Source: Kappaphycus alvarezii
Lineage: Eukaryota > Rhodophyta > Florideophyceae > Gigartinales > Solieriaceae
Assembly: GCA_002205965.3 (NCBI GenBank)
Contig: NADL03000646.1
Location: 1-64,000 of the forward strand
Direction of reading: 5' to 3'
Length of the DNA stretch: 64,000 nt
This document shows, piece after piece, positions 1-10,660 of this stretch. Positions within the stretch are counted from its first letter, which is position 1; each line of letters starts with the position of its first letter. Made by a program: the position numbers and the translations under genes. The notes under the pieces are model-generated. The model did no database searches, was not told the origin of the DNA, and saw only the letters and a list, made by a program, of their open reading frames with translations.

Positions 1-213
1 AGTATGTCGACCTTGGACGTGTACAGTAATGACATCTTTAATGACACTTGTCTTAAAATAGAAAATCAACTCACGAATTTGCCACACTCATCCAAAATTA
101 AAATTATCTTGCAAATTCAGAAACTGTAAAAATATCTTCCAAATCCCGATACTGTATCCAAATTTGGTCCTCTTCTAGATTTTTTTCGTGTGCAAATTTT
201 GCGCACATCACAG

Positions 214-782
214 TGCATGAGGTGGTCGCCGAAGATGTCCATGGCTTCCGAGTAGTTGCTCCTGGGGCACGGGGTATTGGGGGCGAAGAATGGCACCTGG
301 CAATAATATTGGAGCCAGACAGAGAAAGATTGGGGGCAATTTCTGTCTTAAGCCCGGGCATGGTGCGCCGTATACCCATTGTTTAGCACCGGGAAGTCCC
401 GTCGACGAGCGAAAATCTGTCTCTGTTGCCGGGGGGTATGAGTTCTTGATCCGGTTCGTGAATTGTGTCCGTCAGCTTCTTTTGCGAGGGTTGATATTTG
501 GAGCAAAATGCCCTAAAGAGAACTATTTTCGAAGGCGGACACGAGGCAGCCCACACCCTAATGGCCTCGACTACATCTTTATATGTGCTCAGCGGTCGTA
601 CCGGAGCCAGTAAGATGGAGCGGCAGAGGGTACCCGTCCGGAACAAAAGCGAGGAAAGCGGCGGCGGAAATGTCGCGCACCGAGGTGAGGCCTATCGATC
701 GAACTCTTGCCGGAGGCGTCCTCGACCTTGAAGTCTTTCGAGAACTGCAGCTCCCAGTGAAACCCAACCAAAAAGTAGCTGA
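214..782 (-). pseudogene. Family T retroelement fragment, thumb to CCHC knuckle
   Basis: Three minus-strand frames together give a piece of the family T polyprotein: GLTSVRDISAAAFLAF, then APVRPLSTYKD, then an aromatic stretch around FSVWLQYY leading to the CCHC knuckle. The same order is seen at 26.6-27.8 kb and 45.5-46.1 kb. The RT core and the nuclease end are absent, so the fragment is cut on both sides, and at least two frameshifts separate the pieces. It is non-functional. The identity rests on repeated similarity inside this window; the family assignment (RT + knuckle + nuclease, R2-like) is inference. Confidence 0.7.
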
Positions 783-839
783 TAGCCCAGGCAAAAAGCA
801 GACCGCAATGGAGGTAACTTTAAAAGCGACCTGTAGTTG

Positions 840-1015
840 AAGGAGAATCGCCCTAACTATGTAATATGGGCCCAAGTCTTGGCTGGCGACCGATCCAGTC
901 GCCTCCTTGATGTGAGAAAAAGCATCGAGATACAACCCTCCGAGTGTGGAGATGGCAGCAAGGGCGAACTTGTTCCTATCATGGGGCCCTTTGAGTGCGC
1001 CAACCCCATGCCGCA
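840..1015 (-). pseudogene. Family T nuclease-domain C-terminus, fragment
   Basis: The minus strand encodes AISTLGGLYLDAF followed by a degraded VASQDLGPYYIVR, matching the PISTLGGWHPDA...RNVAVRALETYGKVR region that ends the T polyprotein in better copies (19.8-20.1, 39.8-40.0 kb). It lies upstream, in element sense, of the 214-782 fragment, so these are two separate T copies or a rearranged one. Bases 1016-1220 between it and the next tail hold nothing I recognise. Confidence 0.55.
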
Positions 1016-1220
1016 ACTGAAGTTTGAATGTCACTTGTTGCGCGGTTACCTTCCATATCCTCACTTGTTTCACTTGTTGCACGATTACAGTCCCAAATTC
1101 TCAGACACTTTGCTCCTCAAGTTACTCCCCTTTTTATATCCCAACGTTCCTGTTGGTTGGCCTTCAGCCAGTTTTCTAGCATTTTGACGGCTTCCCGCCA
1201 ATCCTTAACATTGTAACATT

Positions 1221-1298
1221 TTACCCATATCACGACATCCCTCTCGGAACAGCTGACCCATTTTTCATGGATTAAACACCCCAAATTCCAATTCCCCC
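1221..1298 (+). mobile_element. Family T 3'-end insertion, 3' UTR type iv
   Basis: Contains ATATCACGACATCCCTC, CTGACC, a TTTTTCATGGATTAAA block and CACCCCAAATT, the same order as at 38041-38120 (opposite strand) and 40943-41003. No T coding sequence is attached on this strand, so it is a severely 5'-truncated copy. I could not define a target-site duplication. Confidence 0.6.
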
Positions 1299-1439
1299 TC
1301 TGCAGTGTCATACAGAGCAACCATATGCTACCCCCCGCTCTCACCGCGCCGCATCCCTTAGTGACTCTTTTCCTCAAACCCTTGGGAATCTGGCCACCCC
1401 GGACACCTTCGCACCTCTGGAATATGTGCTTCCTCCTGG

Positions 1440-2100
1440 AAATATGTGTACCTCACCATGATACTGCTCTCCTCTCCAATACCAGCCCTCAACTTCCGTT
1501 CCCTATTCTCTATCAATTCCCCTTTTCTTATCTACGATCCCCATCCAGTCCAAGCCGCGGCTTACGGCTCATACTTCGAGGCCTTGTACTGCGTTATTTC
1601 AGCTCCCTCGCCAGAGTACAGGACCCGAGCCCTCTTAGAACTTATTCCCACCCTGAAGCTAGTTCTCAGACACAAACACCCTCGCTCTGGGCCACCGTTT
1701 CGTTGAACTTTTCGACGGTGCTGGCTCCTTATTCACCTCCGCTCTCCCATCTTGATTCCATCCCCGCCCGCCCTCGACCGCCTTGACACTTCACTATGCG
1801 GATACGCTCGCTTTTGCCCTGGCTACCCGTCTCGATATCACACTATTTCCTGTATTTGTCGATGTACGGTCTGCTCCTGGCGCTCTGTCGACGTCGCGCC
1901 CGTCTTAGATCCAAGAGGCCAACATGCTTTGACCTGCGAATACGAAGACGACATAAATCGCCGGTATCACGTCCTTCGCAACGTTCTCGCCCGTTTCTGT
2001 AAGGGCGTTGGCATCGGCGCTCTCGGCGAACACTCGGTCCCCTTCCAGGATCCAAGTCCGCTATTCTTTTCGAGTCACCTTCATTACGAATGGAAATCTA
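1440..2100 (+). pseudogene. Family L ORF2, internally deleted copy
   Basis: The left half (1447-1705) reads like the start of L ORF2: DPHPVQAAAYGSYFEAL then RTRALLELIPTLKLVLRHKHP, matching PRPVQAAAYNLYFASL at the start of the 52.25 kb ORF2. From about 1850 the frame gives VAPVLDPRGQHALTCEYEDD, then RRYHVLRNVLARF, which is the zinc knuckle and helix just before the L nuclease. The whole reverse transcriptase is missing between them (junction near 1785-1850). It ends around 2100, before the nuclease aspartates. Confidence 0.7.
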
Positions 2101-2244
2101 CATTCCGGTTGCCTATGGTCTTCACAAAAAAGAAAGGGAGACTTTCTTTGACTATTAGAAAGCATGTGAAGAATACAGAATTAAGAAAAATAGCGAAAAC
2201 TTCCGACGATTGATAGAAATCGCAGACTGTTGTTGCAACAGCGA

Positions 2245-2765
2245 GCTGAGAACGAGCAGGAGTCAATGACGTTCGGAAACCAGAGTAGTGCCTTTGAGGG
2301 AGGCAATGTATTGAGAAATGCGATAAAGTACGGTCTCCATATCTGGGCCAACTGAGCCGTAGACATCGAAAGCCATACGGTGTAAATCCATATGGAGCTC
2401 GTTATACATACCGCGGTAGCAAACTTCTTTAACGACCTCAGCTTGGGGAAGAAGGGCGGTGGGGTGCTGGAAGGCGGATGGGTGGTAGGGGATGCAATGA
2501 GGGCTGATGACTGTTGGGATGAAGCGCTGGGGGCGTAGGGCAGGCTAGGTGCCATCAATGACGAGTTCTACACGGAAGAGATAGATAGGTGTCGCGAACA
2601 GGGCGCACAGCGATCGCGAGAGCAGTGAGCTAGGAGAAAAGGTGATCACGAAGCAGTTTGTGATGGCTAACGGAGATATCAGCTCAGGGACAGCACTGGC
2701 ATGGGGACCAAGGATGTGAAGCAAAGGGGCGCTCTTCAGTGAGAGGTGAGCCAGAAAGAGCATTG
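2245..2765 (-). pseudogene. Family L ORF2 C-terminus (knuckle and nuclease), decayed
   Basis: Minus-strand frames recover LHILGPHAS, then ADISVSHHKLLRDHL, RVELVIDGT, and finally MDLHRMAFDVYGSVGPD, in the order of the L nuclease C-terminus (compare HASVCPCADGSIRRHN, RLEVFIND and LLPVGIDVFGALGAD in other copies). Multiple frameshifts and stops. It faces the 1440-2100 copy tail to tail, so two independent insertions meet here. Confidence 0.65.
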
Positions 2766-3119
2766 CTCGGTGCCGGAGAATATTGGGCAGCCAAGGCGAA
2801 GGAAAACAGTACTGTACAGTAGCACGGTAGTGCGCCAGATCTCGGGTGCAGCGCAGGTTCCGATTTAAATTTCCAAGTGTTTACGTAACAGTAAAATACT
2901 GCATCTGTATGGATTTGAGTTTAAGTGCGTTTAAGCTTACAGTTTTCGGTTACAGAATACGCTAGTAATCAAGCTTAAATTCTCTACCTAACTCTTCGTT
3001 GCGAAAGCTAAACGTCGAGGCCCTCTAGGGATCGCCGTTCGGATAGCAATAATTGTTCAACCTATCCGCATCTTTCACAAACTCTGTACCCTTCGCCAAG
3101 AGAGCTCCTAACCTCGACA
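2766..3119. other. Intergenic, with a GTAC-type palindrome cluster
   Basis: No coding signal. At 2806-2821 lies a run of overlapping TACTGTACAGTA-type palindromes like those at 37938, 42316, 43510 and 62130. The last 100 bases before the ATG at 3120 are pyrimidine-rich with no clear TATA box. Confidence 0.4.
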
Positions 3120-4744
3120 ATGAAAGAGCCCGACTTTTCAGACAAATTTGACGCCGCCGCCATCAAACTTGTCCGTCTTCTTCAAGATTTCGACAACTCG
3201 CCGGCAACATTATTCTCCTCTTCCGAAAATGAACAGGTGGCATCTTGTCTCACCATGATCATTAGTATCGCCCGCCACCTCGAGAACACTGCAAGATCCT
3301 CAGGCAACCTAAAAAACTTTTCTCTGATGATATGTGCGAAAATTGAAGGCCCTAGTTCCGGTAACAGGACCGACGAAGAATTCGTTATGCTTCATAGGGG
3401 GCAAATATCTAGCGCCCCATGTTCCATTCAAGACCCCGTCCTCGCTGTCGAACAGCGTCCAACAGACGTGCCAAAAGCACCTCCGCCGTCTCCTATCTTT
3501 TCGAAAACACCTGGTGCGGTGCAGCATTCTAATTTCCATATTCAGCCGGAACTTATCAATGATACAATGAATGGATCTAGCACTCAACAACTTAATACGC
3601 CCACCCAGATGGATCATATTATACTGCCACCCAGTACTGTCGCTTTGGAAGAGGAGTTTTCAGTGCGTCCAGCTATTGCGGCGAAGTGTTTGTCCTTGTT
3701 GTTGGACGGCGTGGGTCATACGTCGCATCTCACTTTGTGGGAGGAGCAGTCGTATGCGAAGCTATCCAAGAGGGTTCTGTTGGACCAAGCTCGTCAGGTG
3801 TTTAATGCAGAGAAGAAAAAACGATATGATACTTTGAAATTGGCCACAAGTATGAAGTATGATGACCTATTTCCCTGCAATTTGAGGGGCAAGGATATTT
3901 CCTTCCCGATTGTTCGGCTGGCAATGAGAGGGACGAATCAAAACTATGAGGTCATAACGACAAGAAGGGTCAGATTGAGGATTTCAAAACCAGTCTTTAA
4001 GCGAAAGGATGGTTGGTTCGTCCTCTTATGTGTGTTGCTGCAGACTTCTGGACCACAGGGAGTTTGCGAGGCCGTGCTGAGAAATTATGCTAGAGAAGGC
4101 CTATCCCCACTGGGTTGTATCAGAAGAAACCATTCGTCTATAGCAGCTTCTGCAGATTGTGGCGGACCTATTGCATGTACGGCCATGAAAAAGTCAAGAA
4201 CATGGTAGGTCTTTTCCATAGAGAAGGAAATAAGAACATTTATGTAGGGGCGGGAAGTGTGAATCCGTTGTGTGCGTATTTTCAGGGAGAAGAGGTACCC
4301 GCGGATTCCTACGTGGTGAAGTTTAGTAGAGTGGTAAGCGAATTAAGCTCACGTTTTACTGCAGGAATTCCAGTTCTGTGGAAGAAGAATGCCATTGAAA
4401 GGTTACTTCTTCTCGGGCATGATGGCGAGGAGATTGGGAGCGCCGTTTGGGTAGACAACGAGGTTGTGTCGCCATTGCGGGCAGGAGGAGAAAGCCAGGC
4501 TGGTAGTATGTCAGCTGCGATGAGCCTAACAAATGCCGTGGTGATATGTGATCTGCAGTTGACGGCTGGCGTGGACAAATATCCGTATCCATTTGCAGAG
4601 TGGTACGCTAAGGCGAGTGTTAGGAAACTTAAGTCTCTGCATTTTGTTTCGAAGAAACCGCCGACAGAATTGACGGAGGCGACTCTGGCGGAGACCAACG
4701 CATTGTTATGGAGCAGAGACTTGTTAGCAAGCATGAGGGTGTAG
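3120..4744 (+). pseudogene. Unrecognised protein gene, one or two frame breaks near 4100-4205
   Basis: The frame opens at ATG 3120 (context cgacaATGA) and runs about 330 codons, then ends after a switch of frame. A second frame is open from about 4200 to 4744 and has convincing amino-acid composition (about 180 codons). In the overlap the third frame shows KAYPHWVVSEETIRL followed by a stop and QLLQIVADLLHV, which looks like the real link. I therefore read this as one gene of about 520-540 codons broken by indels, or one with a tiny intron. The first half is Ser/Pro-rich and low-complexity around residues 95-180, with a basic stretch near AEKKKRYD. I see no transmembrane segment or known domain. 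It may be a host gene or an accessory gene of an unknown element. Confidence 0.45.
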
Positions 4745-4985
4745 AACGCATTTTCAGATTTAGAGAAGGCTGCGAATCTTTTGATTCTGTTAGTGGAGAT
4801 GCCCACTTGTGTCATGCTTGCTCATTAGCTATTGATGCAAAGAACAGAAAAAGCTTTTCTTCTCGGAGGGGCTGATCTAGGAAAATGGGTGACTCACGGT
4901 AGAGGTAGAAATGGATAATAACGATCAAGTAAAGGTAATTCACTGTGCATGAACTGTTCGCGTGCAACACTACTGCACAATTAAA
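4745..4985. other. AT-rich spacer
   Basis: No gene or repeat recognised between the stop of the unknown gene and the LTR-like segment. Confidence 0.4.
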
Positions 4986-5260
4986 AGTTCCATGGATGTA
5001 AAGTACTGTACTGTTAGGGTTCAATTATACGTGGCACGTACACGTGTATTTTCAGCAAAGTGCATTATCACGTACAGTAGTAATCTGTCAGCAACGTACT
5101 AGTTTGCATTTAGAGCCCCGCAAGGTCTATATAAAGTGCCCCTGACCTGGTCCCAAGACCAGATAGGCATCAGTGATTGTGTTACTATCAGTCCTGGTCC
5201 GTGCTTTACGACTTCATTGTCAAGTTGTAACATAAAATCGATTTTACCAGCACCACTACC
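4986..5260 (+). repeat. LTR-like segment with TATA box
   Basis: Contains TCTATATAAAG at 5126-5136 followed by a palindrome-rich leader (CCTGACCTGGTCC...GACCAG). An inverted, diverged relative lies at 61915-62050: the pair shares AAAATCGATTTTA with flanking TGTTACAA and a GATGCCT...GACC block. Together with the gag-like frames downstream this suggests a 5' LTR of a decayed gypsy-like element. I could not fix the exact TG...CA ends. Confidence 0.4.
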
Positions 5261-5595
5261 CGAGCTAGTCATTGCGAGGGTGCAATCAAGGTACGAGAGT
5301 CTTCAGAATCTGGGACAGCATCCAACGTCCGAGGCAAGGCCAGCCTCATTACAAGAAACATCTTCTTGGTGCGTCCGTGAAGGGCACATTTCGGATTCAC
5401 GGGATCTAGACATCTCGTAGGCACGTTAGACAAGGGCTATAAGCTGATAATAGTTAAGGACTCCCGGAAAGAAGTTTGTCACACGAGGCGATCATTCGCC
5501 GGTTCAAGAGGAGACGTTCTTGGAAAAAGTCGAAGTTAGAACCTGGGTCGCAACCTGCTGACTGAGAAGGTCAAGTTCCGCCTAAAGAAAGAAGC

Positions 5596-6621
5596 ATGGT
5601 TCGCCCGAAACAAGAGCATATCCACATCCAGAAATGCCGGACCAAGGTCAGGAAGGTGCTGAGCTCCAGCCAGGAGACTCGATTTCTCAAGACTCGGTTA
5701 CGCATCACGCAGAAGTGGAAATCAAAGCCGAAGCCTCGCCACAAGACAGTCAGTGCACTGTTGAGGTATTGGAGAACTCCGTGGAGCAGTCAATGGCATT
5801 TAAACCGTAATGAAGGAGATAGTTCAGCTACCAGTAAGTTTGAACAGATAAAAGGGCTTCCAAGGAGTCATTCTGCGAAGCCAACGCAGAAGAGGCCCAT
5901 ACGGAGATGGCGGCCGAAGAAGATGAAGACAGGATTGATTCAAAGAAAGACTCCCGCGGCACTTATCCTGTACACGTAACCCACAAAATATACAAAAGCT
6001 CTCTCGAAAACTCTCGATGTCGTAAGGCCGGAGACGGCTCTTTCTTCGATGCTAAAGAACGTGGTACCGCCTGTTGAAGGGCTTTCCAATTAAGGAGAGT
6101 GACGAGAGGCGCCTTCTGTCTTGTGCCTTCGAAAGAATGCGGCTAGAGTATTCGAGAGTGTGGCGAGTATACACTGGAATGCCAACGCCGATGAGCTCTA
6201 GGACCACTTGGAGGCTAAACTGAGCAACAAAGCGCAGCTAAGTGCATTGCGAGACAAGTTTTCAATATTAAATGGAATCAGAAATATGAAACGGTGTCCG
6301 TTTTCGGAGAACGCTTAAGGTCTGCTTCCATGACTCTGCAGATTCCAATCTCAGACGAAATCACGGTGAACCGCTTTAAAGCAGGTCTGCCCACGAGTCT
6401 CCAGGGGCAAGCAATTCTAGTATCAGGGGACTACGACACTGTGGTGAGTACCATTTCGAGGCTTGCAGCAGTACGTCAGTTTGCGAGTCGGGAGAGTGTC
6501 CGACAAGTCCAAGAGCCAGTCAAGCCATAGGGGAGTCCCGCGTGAGGAATCAGGGTATTAATACCCTCAAATAACCTGCTATTACTGCCACGAAAAGGGC
6601 CATGTGGTTAGGGACTGCTGA
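5596..6621 (+). pseudogene. Gag-like region with CCHC zinc knuckle (gypsy-like)
   Basis: A basic frame at 5596-5979 is followed by one at 6294-6530 containing SVFGERLRSASMTLQIP and VNRFKAGLPTSLQGQA. This has the look of a retrotransposon capsid C-terminus. At 6577-6618 another frame has a perfect nucleocapsid knuckle, C-YY-C-HEKG-H-VVRD-C, stopped by TGA. The order LTR, basic region, capsid, knuckle fits gag, but no protease, RT or integrase follows. Frames change at least twice, so the gene is dead. Confidence 0.5.
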
Positions 6622-7417
6622 AAAAAGAAGAACGACGTGATGCGGCGTTATCGTGGTAAAGCCGCACAGGTGGAAGGCCTGGGGGGTCCGAAGCCCCAGT
6701 CGAGAAGTAGTGACTCCCCGGGAGGAGGTAATAAACAAGCGGAGGATTTTTGCGCTTGTCGGGAGCCGATTTTGGCAGGGGATGGTTGACGATGAAAAGG
6801 TGGCAGTCCAGGTCAAGATATTTGAGAAGGAATGAAAAGACGGGTGAATAGAGCGGCATTTCAGGGTACTTTTTTCGGGAAGAAGGTCGCCGAGATGGAC
6901 CCCGGAAAGTGAGTTACCGGAAGTAGTGGTGCGTTTGTATGACAGCCGTGTACCCAAAGGGGTTGATAAACTGCTCACACAGGACGGGTCGACTCAAACT
7001 GGGAGACTACGCTACAAGCTTCGGACACTCTTCAGGAGTTGGACTCCAGGCCCCTACAGACCCTGTAGGTAGGACGATATTTCATCGCTAACCACATCTT
7101 GAGTGAAACAAGATGGGCCAGGTACCCTACCTCAATGCAAGGGTCCCTAGGTGTCGGACACCCGGCCCCAGCGACCCCGCTGGATAGGTCGTGTTTTCAG
7201 CTGCCTGCCTCATCCCTGCACGCACGGGATGGGTGCAAATGATCCCTACGAGACGTCCCAAGGAAGCTACTAGGGAAGCCCGTTTTGACCCTTAGCCAAG
7301 ACGGTCTCCTGCAGGAAATTGCGCGGCCAGTTCCAGTCAAGACAAAGACTGTTCACCACGACACCCTGTCTGCCGGAAATAGTCGCTTGCACTCACCTTT
7401 ATCCGCCCCTAAGGACC
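6622..7417. other. No recognisable gene
   Basis: Both strands carry only short, unconvincing frames. It may be decayed pol of the preceding element, but I see no RT, RNase H or integrase motif. Confidence 0.3.
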
Positions 7418-7640
7418 GGTCGAGGCAGCATGGCAGTACGACCGGCATTAGTTCAAGTCGCCAGGCTCGCGTCCGCGATAAAATCGCATCAACCGCTCGT
7501 CGTCCAAGCCTTGCTGAAACTGATGGTACAGAAGCACCGACGGGAGATTAGTGGTTGCTAATGCAGAACGCCTGGGGTATGCTTACAGTAAGCCACGGCT
7601 ACCGGGCCTCAACGGTTACTGTACCCGGTCCTTAATCGCG
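7418..7640 (+). repeat. Dispersed repeat U, copy 1
   Basis: About 200 bp closely resembles 62238-62440 in the same orientation. Shared blocks include AAGCATGGCAGTA, CGCTCGTCGTCCAAGCC, TTGCTGAA and a GGTTACTGTA-ACC palindrome. The translated strip SHQPLVVQALLKLMVQKHRR is similar in both (SHRPLVVQALLKLMVWKYRQ), so it may be remnant coding sequence. Function unknown. Confidence 0.5.
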
Positions 7641-8000
7641 CCTTAATCGCTGTAGTTTGTGCCACTGTAAGAAGGGCCCACTGTAAGGCATCTCTCTCTC
7701 GATGCGAGTAGTTCCGCCCTCATTCGAGTGAAGTGGTTGAACGACGAGGTTGAGAGCCAAAGGGTAGATTGGGAAGTTGCAGGATAGTGAAGAGGTCAAA
7801 GAAACGAGCGCATCGTGTAGTTCGTGCGACTCAGGAGAATGCGGGAGCCCAGAATTTTCGTTGCAAAGGATGCAGATCGAACACAGCCCGCTGCTCGAGG
7901 CACAGCGGAAGTAGAAAGCAAACTCGGCATCTCCAGTACAACGACAGCTGCAACACCTGCAGTATGGTTGTGAGAGTTCGCTGATGCCAGGTCAGGCTCG

Positions 8001-8369
8001 TTAACACCGCGACAGGCCTTTTGTACACAATGCAAGCATGCTTCGTTGGGGTTCGCTCATGCATTCTCCAGGCGCCAATTGAGGTTGTATCAAGTCCCAA
8101 TGCTTTTCACAGTAGCACAAGTGACCGCGCATTCTTGAGTGCGGCGTTTCAATGTACATCTTCATGTGAGGCTTTGACCCAAACTTTCGAGTGCAACGTG
8201 TGCACGTCCATATTTTCTCGCCACGAGGCGTATGGCAATGTGTTGCCTGCAGAAGTCTACTTGATTGGAGGCCGCTTGACGGTCCTGACAAGGGTAGTCT
8301 CGTCTTACAATGTGCTTCGACGACAGGTGCAATTTCCGAATGTACCGCAGCGGGAACACACTCCTGCAA
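8001..8369 (-). CDS. Weak ORF with cysteine/histidine cluster
   Basis: A 122-codon frame contains CTRCTRKFGSKPHMKMY followed by further Cys and His residues, which may be a C2H2-like finger. Spacing is not canonical and no homologous segment was seen elsewhere in the window. The call could be chance; listed for completeness. The flanking 7641-8000 has nothing recognisable. Confidence 0.2.
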   Translation of the reverse strand: MQECVPAAVHSEIAPVVEAHCKTRLPLSGPSSGLQSSRLLQATHCHTPRGEKIWTCTRCTRKFGSKPHMKMYIETPHSRMRGHLCYCEKHWDLIQPQLAPGECMSEPQRSMLALCTKGLSRC

Positions 8370-8439
8370 ATCAGGGACGACGCTGCCCGGACTATCCTCC
8401 GGGCAGCGTCGCGACGGAGGTTGAGGATTCCCCTCCAGG

Positions 8440-9500
8440 CTTTCCAGACGTCACGTTCGCGTTAATAAGTGACGCGGCGGATTGCATTACGAGCTCTTGT
8501 GTTCCTACCAGCTCTTGCTCAAGCTCTTCTCTCCCACCTTTCGTACCGCTTCCTCCCGTCTTCTCCCTCTTCGCCCCGCGCCCCCGCATCTCCTTGTCGC
8601 CTTGCTGCGGCTACGCTGCGGCGCGCGCGCGACCGGCTGGTCGCATCTCAACCCTCCTCCCCTCCAAGTCTCTCCCGTTCTTCCGAGTAATGAGATTTTT
8701 TTCCCAGTTCCTTTTTTATCTCTTTTCTTGCTTCGTATTGGCTGAGGCCCTTTTTCTCGATCTCCCGAACCTACCCTCTTTCCTTGCACCATGCCATCCC
8801 GCTCCCGTGCTGCGCAATTAGAGGCCATCCTCTCGCTAACCCACGCTTCTATGGATTACCTCGTGCGTTGCGCCTCCATCTTCGACGGCCTCGTAGACCT
8901 CACCGATCCCCTTGCTACAGCCTCCTTTCAATCTTACGTCTCCGAGTCTCCCGTTGCCAATGCCTTATCCCCGTCCCTCAGCACAGCCCCCGATTCCGCT
9001 CTATTCTAGCCATCTTGAACACCCTTGCCGGCTCTCCACAGGCTTATTCGCCGTCGTCTCCGCTGCCTTCCCCGTCCGCCTCCGCTCAACCAAGCACACC
9101 CGCAGGCTCTCCGCAGCCCTCGACGCCCGCCCCTGCCCTACCCCTCCGATCGCTCCCACCCCCGCCCCGTACCTCCGTACCGCCACCACCCCAGCACCTG
9201 CTCCGAAACCGCTTCAACGCCTTCCCTTTCCCGGCCGCCCCGGTCTCACCCTCCACGCTGACCTCTCCGACAAGCGCCTCTCGGCAAAATTCGCGGGCAG
9301 AGTCCGCCACGCCACCCGCGGCCTGATAGGGGGCAACCGAAAACGCGTTGTTGTCGTCACTGCCCCGCCTGAGGCCCCTGTCCACGACCCCTCTGCCTTC
9401 CGCCTAATGGCGGTTTCCCTGGCTCTTGCTCCATCCTGGGCTCTTCTTCTCCAAATGTCTTCCTTTCATCCGCCGCTGAACGTGACCTAGTCTCCTAAGA
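8440..9500 (+). pseudogene. Family L 5' UTR and ORF1, 3'-truncated copy
   Basis: ATG at 8791 (gcaccATGC) starts MPSRSRAAQLEA and SLTHASMDYLVRCASIFDG, matching L ORF1 at 30.8-32.0 kb. After a frameshift near 9005 the frame gives RSILAILNTLAG, and another frame from about 9205 gives RLPFPGRPGLTLHADLSDKR and KFAGRVRHATRGLIGGN, the best conserved block of L ORF1. Upstream 8490-8790 is a pyrimidine-rich leader resembling the L leader at 31971-32321. Similarity stops near 9500. ORF1 has no family I can name; a role as RNA-binding or chaperone ORF1p is only analogy. Confidence 0.75.
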
Positions 9501-9529
9501 GCCAGCCCACTCCGCCTTTCGCGCTGATA

Positions 9530-10660
9530 TGGGTAAATCGTCGGGAGAAGAGATACTCAGAACCAACTACCCCAAGAAGGAGGTGTAGCAAGCGACAAAA
9601 GTGCTACCGTGATATAGTTGAACGAATAAAAAGGAGTGTATGTGGAAGAGAGTTGAGAGGGCTACAAGCAAGAATGAAAGGGGCAGGGTCTACCGCTGAT
9701 TCTCTGGGAGCAGCGTAGGAAAAACGGTTCTGTGGCCCGGAGTTGACTCTCAACTCCCTACTGCTCAGGACTTGGCTTGAAGTTTTCTGCCAACTTGCTT
9801 GACCTCTCCATGAGGAAACAGTTTACTCAGCTTATATAGACTTTCGGCTACCCCTAAAGTCCGAACAAAACTACGGAAGGTACAAGGAAATGCATACAAA
9901 CAATTTGTGTGGATGATATACTCTAAACAAAAGATACTTAAGAAACTAACAATCAATGAGGTCCTCTTATTTCCCATTCTCTAAATCAGATCCAAACAAC
10001 TCCTCTAAAATATCCATGCTGTCCAAGCAGTCCCTGCAAATATCTGCGAACGGCTCATAGCTCTCTATTCCCTCCTGGGAGATGTCTAAACTACTAAAGA
10101 TATCTCCATCCGGTTCCAGCGTCGGCAAAACTTGTTCCATACTCTCCAGTCCAGGCCCCACCAGTCCAACACTTTCCATGCCCTCTATTCCCTCATCCAC
10201 CTCGTCCTCGTCCTCGTTCTCATCCTCCTCCTCCTTCTCCTCCTCCTCTTCCTCCTCCTCTTCCTCCTCCGCGTCCTCTTCCTCCCCATCCTTCTCCTGA
10301 GTCTCGTACACTAGCTCAGGGGCTAACCATTCCTGGAAGGAGTCTTCGCTCTCCTCCTCGACTTTCTCAGTCTCATCCTCACTTACCTCCCTCGCCTCTT
10401 CTTCTGTGAAGAGACGGCGAACGAACTCGATTATTTTCTTCTTAGTTTGCCGCTGGATGTAGTCGTCGGCATCGGTTGGCCCGTAGGCGGCGAGACGGAG
10501 GCCATTGATGGGACGGGAAGGGCGGTTTTTGGAGATAAGGACAGAGGGCGATTTGACGTCATATTTCTGGAAAAGGGGTGAGCGGGGTTGCGGATGTTGA
10601 CAGAAAGGGTAATCAGCTTATCAAATTGTTGGTGGTAGGAGTGATGCTTCAGCGACAATG
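9530..10660. repeat. Repeat R1, copy 1 (about 1.1 kb, acidic ORF plus LTR-like flank)
   Basis: Homologous over its whole length to 46250-47270, beginning at GAGAAGAGATACTCAGAACCA. Bases 9590-9950 look LTR-like: they start next to a purine run (AAGAAGGAGG), contain CTTATATAGAC, and in copy 2 begin TGTTGCAAGC. The remainder carries the acidic reading frame. Whether this is a retroelement end or a duplicated gene with its 3' region is unresolved. Confidence 0.6.
9967..10605 (-). CDS. Acidic protein of unknown function, R1 copy 1
   Basis: Continuous minus frame ending at TTA 9967-9969. N-terminal part carries SVLISKNRPSRPINGL, then GPTDADDYIQRQTKKK and FVRRLF. The middle (10200-10300) is almost pure Glu/Asp, and the end reads PDGDIFSSLDISQEGIESYE and DSMDILEELFGSDLENGK. 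In copy 2 the start is ATGGAC; here the same position is TATGAC, so the equivalent in-frame Met is lost. Two diverged copies keep the same frame at both ends, hinting at past selection on the protein. No known domain seen. Confidence 0.5.
   Translation of the reverse strand, partial: FCQHPQPRSPLFQKYDVKSPSVLISKNRPSRPINGLRLAAYGPTDADDYIQRQTKKKIIEFVRRLFTEEEAREVSEDETEKVEEESEDSFQEWLAPELVYETQEKDGEEEDAEEEEEEEEEEEKEEEDENEDEDEVDEGIEGMESVGLVGPGLESMEQVLPTLEPDGDIFSSLDISQEGIESYEPFADICRDCLDSMDILEELFGSDLENGK

Noticed and set aside
8469..9326. Pro/Ser/Arg-rich plus-strand ORFs as genes
   Set aside because: Other-frame readings of the L leader and ORF1 proline linker; the conserved block lies in a different frame.
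10082..10314. Ser- and Leu-rich plus-strand ORFs
   Set aside because: They are the antisense of the Glu/Asp run in the R1 acidic protein.
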